Source: Heliopora coerulea (lineage: Eukaryota > Cnidaria > Anthozoa > Scleralcyonacea > Helioporidae). From it: DNA of 64,000 nt. Made by a program: the position numbers and the translations under genes. Position 1 is the first letter of the stretch. Every line of letters begins with the position of its first letter. Shown here piece after piece: positions 22,396 through 30,754 of the stretch. The DNA is taken from the NCBI GenBank assembly GCA_030142905.1, contig JASJOG010000061.1:620001-684000 (forward strand), in the 5' to 3' direction. The notes beneath the pieces are model-generated. The model saw only the letters and a program-made list of their open reading frames with translations, made no database searches and had not been told where the DNA came from.

Positions 22396-22536
22396 CTAAA
22401 GCCAATCGGTTTGAGCTTGGCAGATTACTCTGGTGAGCTGATTTGCCGTTTTTGAATTTCCTTTCTGTTCGAGAAAATCCAAAGCATCCTGCATTGAGGA
22501 TATTGTCCGCCGTTTTCGCTTACAATTTGAGGACAT
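22396..22536 (-). pseudogene. Truncated pogo-type transposase N-terminus (remnant)
   Basis: A 46-codon ORF from the ATG at 22536 begins MSSNCKRKRRTISSMQDALD and continues FLEQKGNSKTANQL. A basic patch followed by a helical stretch with an LEQKGNSKTA-type turn resembles the psq/CENP-B N-terminal helix-turn-helix of pogo transposases. The frame ends soon after, at TAG, where the rest of the transposase would be, consistent with an internal deletion. It is divergent from the HIRAN gene, with about 200 bases between their starts. The assignment rests on pattern only. Confidence 0.45.
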
Positions 22537-22743
22537 GATGACTAGTCAAAGTGCTTATACACAAAGCTGCGAAGTCTGTTCGGACAAAAGGTAATAAATC
22601 AGGAAAATCCTCGAGACATGCGTTAAAATTTTGCACTGATTAAATTAGAAAAAATGTGAAATGTGGATCGATGACAGATTCGGCGCTTTTCATAGCCTGC
22701 GTGTGCATACACTCGTATTTCCGCCGGTAACGTCGAAGGAGTC

Positions 22744-23291
22744 ATGTCTGGCCCGATGGAAAATATTTCTAGCATAAAAGTAATCGAAGTTGCTTCTTGG
22801 ATAAGGGGATATCATGTTTACAAAGAATACTGGTAATCAAGATTGATGAAGTTCTTGAACTAAAGCACGAACACGACAATGAACAAGACAAGAACGCTAC
22901 TGCGGTGATTAAGGAAGATATAGTTGGTCACATTCCAAGGGCACTAGCTTCTACAAATCATGGAAATTGGATAGTTCGCCATTTTTTAGCAAAGGGCAGC
23001 AGTGAAGCAGAAGCTAAAGTTATTGGGACAGCTGTCAATCGGGGCGGGGAATATGGAATAGAGATTCCATGCATTTACAAATTTATGGGGCAGGAAAAGA
23101 ATATTGACTTGCTAAGCAAATTGCTGGACATCCCAAATAACCTATCCGTGAGAGTCGAAATGGAATGTGGCCAAAAGAGAACAACAGCAGAGGAAAGTGG
23201 CAGAAAAAAAGAAGGCAAGAAAACGATAAAACGACCCAAAAAATATTTAATTACGTTCTATCTGTTTAATAAAAATCAAAACGAATATTGA
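22744..23291 (+). pseudogene. HIRAN-domain-like gene of element A, one frameshift
   Basis: From the ATG at 22744 the frame gives MSGPMENISS, then SWIRGYHVYKEYW, and hits TAA at 22834. Loss of one base there moves the rest to the frame of 22797, which continues IDEVLELKHEHDNEQDKNA, VGHIPRALAS and YGIEIPCIYKF to the stop at 23291. The RGYHVYK, DKNA and VGHIP blocks match the HIRAN fold (DxNA and GYxP signatures), which in HLTF/Rad5 proteins binds 3' DNA ends at stalled forks. The same order is found in the intact gene of element B. A lysine-rich tail follows. With the frameshift this copy is probably non-functional. Confidence 0.7.
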
Positions 23292-23523
23292 AAACGTTTA
23301 AGTGTTAATTATTTGCCGTATGTGTAATTGATTAAAAAGGCATTACTCAACACGTTGAGTGGTCGTATTAAACAGTAGGGGACATCAAAATATGGTCGTT
23401 GGTCGTATTAACGAGGTGGTCGTATTAACTAGGTTTCCAGATAAGAAAACAAATTAGCTCTTATTCGGGGAAAAAGAAAAGTGGCGTATTAACGGGGTGG
23501 TCGTAAGTTGGGGTTCCACTGTA

Positions 23524-24219
23524 GTTAGGATTAGAGGCAGAGTTAGGATAAGGATTAGGACTAGGAATATGTATAGGAATGAGATTAAGGTTAGGGATAG
23601 GGCTTGGGTCAGGATTAGGGTTAGGACAGGATGAGGATTAGGCTTGTCAGTTCCGGCAGTTTTTCAACGTCTGGGCTTTTTACATGTTGTTTACACTGCT
23701 TACGTACATTGAAGAGGTTCCTCTTGCTAAATATCAAACAGGGAGATAAACGTTTACCCATTGTTTATGCCTGGGCACGAGCAATAATTTTCGATTGTTA
23801 AATATTCTTTGAGTATTCATGAATTATCCAAATGGAAGTATTGAGTATTTACAGGTATGAGCAGCCAAGTACTTTAGTACGTCGCAGCATTGAGCAATGG
23901 AGTGTTGACTGGTGGAGTTTTGCCTGACTCCAAGTTACATATCGATTACTTTTTACTCGTAGTTATTATGAAACACTCGGAAAACCTTTTTCTTGCTGTG
24001 GAAACGAGATTATGGGGAAAACAGAAACGTTTCAAGTTATCAAAAATGCGGTTGTGATTTGCAAAGACAAAACTGCTTGAGCCTTTTCCAGATTTTAAAA
24101 TGCATTATGACCATTTACGACCATCAAACTCCAAAATGCCAGTGTCACAGTAAATGGCGGAGTTCAAATACTCGTTAGAGTAAAGTAAATAGTTTGAACC
24201 CGGGAGAATCAGATACATG
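23524..24219. other. Degenerate TTAGGG-like tract, then no gene
   Basis: From 23524 to about 23645 GGATTAGG, GGGTTAGGAC and related words continue the tract that precedes element A. The remainder has no recognisable feature. Confidence 0.4.
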
Positions 24220-24742
24220 TTGGTGATGGTAGATCGTTCAGGTCAGTGTAGTGTTGAAAAAGACTGTTGGTGACTGACGTTTCGACGGCCGCAGCGATGG
24301 TCATCTTCAGAGTCGAAAAAGACTAGTCAGGAACAGCACCCTATTTATGTAACTGGTTCATTACGTCATGCGTGTGGGTGTTTGTGGGAGGTTTGCGGTT
24401 TGTGGGTGTGCGTCATTGGGATTGTTGGAGTAGCTGTATTGTTTAGCCTTTTGTTTTAAGTCTTGAATAAGTTTTTTGTAAGGTATTGGTAACTGCTGTG
24501 AACGGTTTAGTGGTTCTGGTTCCAAGTTGGTGAACCAGCTTTCTAATGTAAGCCGTTGTTTGTAGTTTGTGCTGTACCACCCACACGCATAACGTGATAA
24601 ACCAGTTACATAAATAGGCTGACTGTTCCTGACTACTTCTCATTTTCGACTCCGAAGGTGACCGCCGATGAGGCCGTCGAAATCTCAGTCACCAACAGTC
24701 TTTCTCAAGACTACACGAAAGTGGACGATCTACCATCACCAA
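24220..24742. mobile_element. Penelope terminal-repeat foldback with two hammerhead motifs
   Basis: Arms of about 165 bases, 24220-24385 and 24580-24742, are inverted copies. They start TTGGTGATGGTAGATCG and share GGAACAG, TATTTATGTAACTGG and CGTGTGGGTG. Each holds a hammerhead-type motif: minus strand 24274-24310 and plus strand 24651-24688. No polymerase or endonuclease remains inside. Confidence 0.7.
24274..24310 (-). ncRNA. Hammerhead-type motif with intact core boxes
   Basis: The minus strand reads CTGAAGATGACC, then ATCGCTGCGGCC, then GTCGAAACGTCAG. Both CTGANGA and GAAAC are intact and CTGA/TCAG can pair. The mirrored copy at 24651-24688 (TCCGAAGGTGACC ... GTCGAAATCTCAG) has a damaged first box. 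Confidence 0.6.
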
Positions 24743-25879
24743 CAAATACTTGTCAGATTTTGATCATACGAGCCAAGTACGAATTAGAGAGTTCGTAAAA
24801 TGTCATTGGAGTGGTACTCGAGTGGAGTGGTTCAGTCGAGTGTCCTGGGGTATGGCTCTGTATTTTCCTTCACAATCACCAAACATGTGGCTGTATTTGC
24901 TCAGCTTAGACCCATTTCCATCGGTGATCTAGAAGATACTGTACTGTTTTAAGAAATAAAAAAAAGAGTTCTTTTATTGTTTAAGTGTTAAATGTTTTGC
25001 CCAGACTCACAATCGTAAAAAAGATCGACTTGTTCATGGTTATTAAACGGATCCTTACAACTTAATTCGACAAGCGGGCTGCATGTGTCTTAATTACAAG
25101 ATCTTTCCAAACAAGAAACGTCCTACTGTTTTCTCTTCTTCGTAAAAATGGCATATTTTTAAACAGTCGCATAACTACTAGAGGGGTAATGATCCCCGCC
25201 ACCCTAAAATCCTCTTTCCTTTCCCAACAGGTAGAATAATGTGATTTTTAAGCACTGTAAAATTAGACATTTCTACAATTACAGGGGTATAAAATGAAGT
25301 ATTTAAGCGTTTGAGATGCACCCCTCACGTTTGTACTAATTTTCCCTCCTCGTTAACCAAAGTTTATTCATCGAGGCCCCCTCCTCACAAGAAATGTCCC
25401 AGTTTGGCCACAGTCTTTGACATTACGATTCTGAGCATTAAAAGCGGAAGTGACGTAAATATGAGAACTCGCTACCTCTTTATGGTGTTAAACATCCAGA
25501 AAGTGAATCTTTAAATGTCAGAATTCACCTCCCTCAGGACTCAAACCTGGCTGATAAACCCGAACTTGGAGCTCTGAGATGCCTGACAATTCGCGTCTAG
25601 CACGAAAAGGTTTTACAGTTTTCAGTTCTTCGTCTCTTCCACTTTTCCAGCTCAAGATCGTATTGTCAGAGGAGGATTTTCCGCCAGAGAAATATTCCAA
25701 GGAGATATTCGTCGCCCTTTGAAAAAATATTTTAAGAATATCCTACATGATTTTCTCGCGCCTATGGTATGATTTCTACAATTATTTTTGGACAAATAAT
25801 TGTATTCCTAGCATGTGATCTTTCCAAAATGTTGTTGCTTGACCATTGTTGGGGGATAACCCTGTCCTGGTGACATGTA
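24743..25879. other. No gene seen
   Basis: AT-rich with short ORFs only. Confidence 0.3.
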
Positions 25880-26215
25880 CATGTTAGCCATTACAAAACT
25901 TTCATATGCAATTTCATATATGAAAATAATCTTTCATATGTGAATTGTTTCAATTCCATATGTGAAATGACAATTTCACTCGTGAAACTAATTTTCACAT
26001 GTGAAGGTTCCATTTCATATATGAAATAAGTGTTTAGTACACAAAGATTTCAAATGTGAGATTTTGAAACAGTTCATTTCACACATGAATTAGGTATTTC
26101 ATTTGTGAATAGGTTCCCGTTTCTTATGTGAAATAAAAATTTCATATGTGAAAATGTTCCAATTCCATATGTTTTTTACATGTGAAATAACATGTGAAAC
26201 TTTTGTATGGAAGGG
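25880..26215. repeat. Cluster of self-complementary TTTCAYATGTGAAA words
   Basis: Over about 330 bases there are a dozen or more copies of a 14-base palindrome family (TTTCATATGTGAA, TTTCACATGTGAA, TTTCATATATGAAA), spaced roughly 15-30 bases apart, with half-sites in both orientations. The core contains CATATG or CACATGTG. The 70-codon ORF here is incidental. Confidence 0.8.
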
Positions 26216-26539
26216 ATAACTGATTTCCCCATTTCCCCTCTGCTGGAAAACCTGGTCCAAGATTTGCCGTTTTAACAACAAGGAGAAAAGAGTAAGACTT
26301 ACTTTTTTCATGTTCAGGTCACGAGCAACCTGTTTTTAGAATTGACTTTTGAGGTCGAGGTTGCCCCTTTGGCAGGCGTGGACAATGTTGCGTTTCTCAC
26401 TGTGAACAATCTTGTGTTGCACATTGTGAGCAATGTCGTACTCGACATTAAGTTAACGCTCCAACACTACAGTATAATCGTTTAATAACTATTTTAATTT
26501 TCTATTCACTGTAGTGTCTATGCAGTTGAAAACTTGGCT
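26216..26539. other. No gene seen
   Basis: Contains a GTGAACAATCTTG / GTGAGCAATGTCG near repeat at about 26400-26440; otherwise nothing. Confidence 0.3.
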
Positions 26540-26677
26540 TGGATGTTGCAAGTGTCAACCCATGTCAAGATATTCAAGAGTCAACTTTTATAGAGATATT
26601 CAAATGTCAACCCATGTCAAGATATTCAAGTGTCAACCTGTATCAAGATACTCAAGTGTCAACCAATGTCAAGATTA
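26540..26677. repeat. About 27-bp minisatellite, left part
   Basis: Units of the form GTCAACCCATGTCAAGATAT plus TCAA are repeated about five times. The array resumes with decay after 28242, so the element at 26678-28242 inserted into it. Confidence 0.75.
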
Positions 26678-28242
26678 CTGTGGCCTATAAGGCACACGCT
26701 TGTTCCGTAAAATATGAACTTCGTTCCGTACAAATATAAAGGCGATCCGTAGAAACCGAGCTTTTCCATACAAATAGCGAAATGTTCCGTACAAATATAG
26801 AGCTGTTCCTTAGAAATTAAACTCTTCCGTACAAATGGCAAGCTCCTCTGTAAACAGCGACCTCTTTTGTAGAAGTAGCGAGCTATCCCGTACAAACAGC
26901 GAGGTCGTTTCGTACAAACAGCAAACTCATTCCGTACAAACAGCCAGCTCGTCCGTAGAAATAGAGGCGCCTTCTGTAGAAAGTTCAAAATGCTGCGCGT
27001 GCAACTAACCGAGAAAGCATATAATTTGGGATTTGGCGGACAAAAGAACAAGAAAACTCAAATCTGGAAAATGTTTTCCAGTTCTTGTCTAAGATACGTA
27101 AGCTTTTGTAGGGCAGGTAAGTCGCAGAGAAAATTTGTTCTCCTGGCGTTTGGGTTTTATACCATTCTTTACCATAAATAGATGACTGGTTGCTGTAGGT
27201 TGTTAACATTTATTCAAATTATTGGAGGTTAAAAAGCGTGTAATTAAAGATGGTTTGATTGTTGAATTCATTAAGCGCTTTTCTTCAACAGAAAATGTAA
27301 GTTATCGATCAATTTCATCACAGGCATTTTCTTCGTAAAAATATATGGAAAAATCAGAAACAGGCCTGTTGTATTTTAGGAACTTTATTCAAGAATACGT
27401 TTACGATTTTATCTATTTTATTGACTCGACCATGAGGTGTACTCTCAAAACTATAGTGATTCTAGTCTGAACAGAACTGTCAATCATAAAATCATACAGA
27501 GTAAAATTCCATCGCACGTGATCGCGTGCTCTTTCTAACGTTACACAAGACCCATGGCCACGGATTCCTAAAAGTTTCACAGAAGACAACGATTCCTCGG
27601 AGTTAATCATGGGCATGATTTCCTAATATTTTTGTTTTGTATTTTATTTAATAATAATAATTATAATAATAATAATCACAATAATAACAATAATAATAAC
27701 AACAACAATAATTCTTGGGTTCAGCAACACTAAACCCTGTTTGCTATCGCCCCTGCTTATGCCTCAGTCACCATAATACTGGACAACAATGGTAAAGAAT
27801 GGTCTAAAAACCAAACGTTACTAGTACGAATTTTCTCTGTGACTTACCTGCCACACAAAAGTTTACGTATCCTCTACAAGAACTGCAAAACATTTTCCAG
27901 ATTCAAGTTTTCTTGTTCTTTTGCCCGCCAAATTCTAAATTACATACCCTCACGGTTAGTTGCACGCGCAACGTTTTGAACTTTCTACGGAAGGCGCCGG
28001 TCTTTGTACGGAATAACTCGCTACTTGTACGTCAGAAGTCGCTATTTACACAGAAGAGCTTGCCATTTCAACGGGAGTTCCATTTCGACAGAGCAGCTTA
28101 CTATTTGTACGGAACAGACCGCAGTTTGTACAGAACATTTTGCTATCTGTACGGAAGAGGTCGGTTTCTACGGATCGCCTTTATATTTGTACGGAACGAA
28201 GCTCATATTCTACGGAACAGGCGTGTACCTTATGGGCCACCG
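26678..28242. mobile_element. Foldback element with long arms made of about 23-bp subrepeats
   Basis: Arms of roughly 500 bases (26678 to about 27185, and about 27775 to 28242) are inverted copies. They start CTGTGGCCTATAAGGCACACG and end CGTGTACCTTATGGGCCAC. The outer part of each arm is a tandem array of about 23-bp units around TTCCGTACAAATAGCGA. Inner parts share GGACAAAAGAACAAGAAAAC and ACCATTCTTTACCAT. Flanks show CAAGATTA and CAAGATAT, a possible 8-bp duplication. The centre holds an AAT/AAC microsatellite (27650-27712) and no gene. The arm ORFs on both strands are by-products of the repeat. Confidence 0.75.
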
Positions 28243-28500
28243 CACAAGATATTCGAGTGTCGTTCTGTGTAATGAATGCTGAGTCAAACCTGTGTAGAAA
28301 TATTCGAAGTGTTAACCTGCGTAAACTGCATCTTCCAAGAGTTCACTAAAGTGAAGATATTCTCAAATGTCTGTCTATCCAAAATATATTCTAAATGCCA
28401 ATGTTTGTAGAAATTTTTTTCGTGTTAATATTTGTATTCTAAGTGTTTATCAATAAAAAGTTTTTTCGCAGTCATTTTTTGTGAAAATATTCTAAGTGCC
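28243..28500. repeat. Decayed continuation of the 27-bp minisatellite
   Basis: CAAGATATTCGAGTGTCG, AGAAATATTCGAAGTGTTAA and GAAGATATTCTCAAATGTC follow at about 25-40-base spacing and match the units at 26540-26677. Confidence 0.5.
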
Positions 28501-29129
28501 ACCCTAAAAAAATATTGGGCAGGTCATCAAAGGAGATAGTGCAATAATTTAAAAGTTTTCCCTTCCCTACCTGTTTTCCTGTCCTTCCTTCCTTTTAACT
28601 ATTTCTACTTCTATTTGCTCATCTTATCTGTATCATGTTTGGTTACCCTCATCTCTCAATCTTCGTTGTTCCTATTGTCTCTCATTCCTCGTTATACCTA
28701 ATCTTTTCCATACCTGTATTTATTTACTTTTAGTCGCTTTGGAACTTTTACATGATTAATAACATTTTGGCTCATGAATAATTTGAAGAGTTTTGAGTTT
28801 TGCTCATGTTCTCGCTCGAAACCACGCGCCTTATCCATTGCGTCATTAATGCTATTACGTAATTCGATGTTTGAAACTCATACTTGACCCTCTAGGTAGA
28901 CGTTTTCAGAAGAAAACATGCTATCCATGTGATTTGAACTCATTTACTCGCGCGCGAGATTATTGACCTTTACCAATACGCCATCTTGGCTCACATTGTT
29001 CAATGTTTAAATTAAGAGTTACACGTAAACCAAAAAAATTGTAATGTTTTGTTGACTATCGTTCATCTACCTTAAGATATCCAAGATCTCACGTTTTCTC
29101 AAACATTAAACTACATCAATCATTACTAA
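28501..29129. other. No gene seen
   Basis: CT-rich stretch at 28560-28720, otherwise AT-rich; nothing recognisable. Confidence 0.3.
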
Positions 29130-29300
29130 TATATCGTGGCTTCCGTTTAGGTCGCACATATATATCGAATTTGCACCTTAGCTCACCATCTGAGTCTGGG
29201 TAGCTCAATGGTTAGAGCGTCTAACCGGTCATCAGAAGGTTGCGGGTTCGATCCCCGTCTGGGGCTCAGAAATCATTTTCTGAGTATCGAGCTTGAAGAT
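29130..29300 (+). repeat. tRNA-derived SINE (B family), best-preserved copy
   Basis: The body starts with TATCGTGGCTTCCGTTTAGG and TGCACCTTAGCTCACC, then GTAGCTCAATGGTTAGAGCG (A-box), TCATCAGAAGGTTGC, and GGGTTCGATCCCCG (B-box), ending GGGGCTCAGAAATCA. D- and T-arms fold like a tRNA. The anticodon region (GGTCATCAGAA) lacks a proper 7-base loop, so I call it a SINE. Confidence 0.75.
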
Positions 29301-30304
29301 CGTTCATCTACCTGTTAATTTGTCTATCAATGTAAATGGTGGCTTGATAAATTGTGAGTTATAAGACTATCACAGCCCAGGTAATGTAAAGCATAGAATT
29401 GTGAACGGTGAATTGAAGCCATATATCAACGTATATTGCGTTTTTATAAATTGTGGGATATAATACAATCACAGTCCAGCTAATGTTACCTATGGAGATG
29501 ATAAGGATCAACACAATTAAAATGGAAGTGTGTTAGAACAAAAACGTAAATTCACGAATCACGAAATCGAGAAAAAGTAAACGAACCTAAGGTGGTTGCC
29601 TACAGTTTCTATTTTCACTTGCAATAAGAATAGGATCTTTATTTATAGGTGTTTCTATCTTTAAAATAATCAAAAGTTCCAACGGACTTTTGGCATTTAT
29701 TGTCCGTGGTCATGTCCACCATGTCTGTGATTGAGTTTAAGCTTTTCTTGAGATTATTAACTTTTATTTGGTTTTCGTGCTGTCAGTTTGCCATTTTCCT
29801 TAGCTGATGGTCTTAACGTTTTTTATTTCCTCAGGGGGAAGCTAAAGTGCCCGGGGGGATCTTTTATCCGCCTTCCTCTATTACACAAACCCTGGTCTTT
29901 ACCTTACCGCTTGCTGCAACGTTCAAGTTAAGCGACATCACTATCAAGATGGATTAACATGGTCACTTTTGTGTTTTCTCCATAGATTTCTGTGATCTCC
30001 AGGCCAGAATTCGTTTGAACGATGCTTCTGTACTTCCGTTGGTAGAAAATTGGTTGAGATTATACGTTATCGACCAGTGTCGGTGCACTGCAATTCCAAG
30101 TGTTGGTAGAACCTCTGTAGTTCATCTTTAGGAAAGAGACAATTTTAATGACCTGTACAAAAACAAAAATAACGGGATTTTAACGGAAGACTGTCGCACA
30201 GAATTATCGAGACGTGAGCCAGATTTTGACATCTAGAACCATCTTGTAAGTGTTAAGAAGCTTCTACTTTTACGGGGTAAACTTTTTTAATTGAGTATTG
30301 CATA
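29301..30304. other. No gene seen
   Basis: A short imperfect direct repeat (TAAATTGTGAGTTATAAGAC and TAAATTGTGGGATATAATAC, about 105 bases apart) is the only structure noted. Confidence 0.3.
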
Positions 30305-30312
30305 TCTTTTCC

Positions 30313-30746
30313 TAAGGATGGGCGATACCAGCTTTTTTTAATTAGATACGATACCGGTTCGATATTGCCCTTTCTTTCGATATCGATATCAATATTTATG
30401 CAACATAAGCGGAAACAACAAAAGGCAATTTTTTATTCACCAACAACAGTAATACTGTAATAGCAAACAATACATTAGCCTACAAATGTGCCAAGTATGG
30501 CAAATAACTCAACTTTGATAACACACCGATATGCTATTAACTCTGCCATTAATTCATCTTTCAAAATAACACGCTCTTTGCTTAATTCTCTTTGTTGTTC
30601 ATGCTGAGTCCGCTGACCAAAGGGTAAAATATCGCAGGCTCAGCCGTATCGAAACAATTGATATTTCTCGCCCGTATCGGTACTTTTCTTCAAGACCCTG
30701 GTATCGACGATATCGAATATTTGGTATCGGTATCGGCCCATCACTA
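30313..30746. mobile_element. hAT-type MITE with 8-bp target-site duplication
   Basis: Ends TAAGGATGGGCGATACC and GGTATCGGCCCATCACTA are flanked by an exact 8-bp repeat TCTTTTCC (30305-30312 and 30747-30754). ATCGATATC-type subterminal palindromes are present. The ends resemble those of the 18137-20699 hAT (GGGCGATA) but are not the same, so that transposase need not mobilise it. There is no ORF. Confidence 0.88.
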
Positions 30747-30754
30747 TCTTTTCC

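Larger units (their letters stand above)
22081..23521. mobile_element. Pogo-like DNA transposon carrying a HIRAN-like gene (element A)
   Basis: The ends read CAGTGGAACCCCGTTAATAC on the left and end GTAAGTTGGGGTTCCACTG on the right, with TA on both sides (22079-22080 and 23522-23523). Subterminal copies of GGTGGTCGTATTAACGGGG lie near both ends in both orientations. TA targets and CAGTRGAACC ends fit pogo/Tigger. Inside are a minus-strand remnant of a basic DNA-binding N-terminus (22396-22536) and, divergent from it, a HIRAN-like gene (22744-23291). There is no DDE catalytic domain, so the copy is non-autonomous. It sits in a TTAGGG-like tract. Length 1441 bp, almost equal to element B. Confidence 0.85.

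Noticed and set aside
26700..28220. Regular short repeats resembling a CRISPR array
   Set aside because: Repeat units adjoin with no unique spacers, occur in inverted arms, and the genome is eukaryotic.
29200..29275. True tRNA gene
   Set aside because: A- and B-boxes are good but the anticodon arm lacks a 7-base loop, and the same cassette recurs with flanking body sequence as a SINE.
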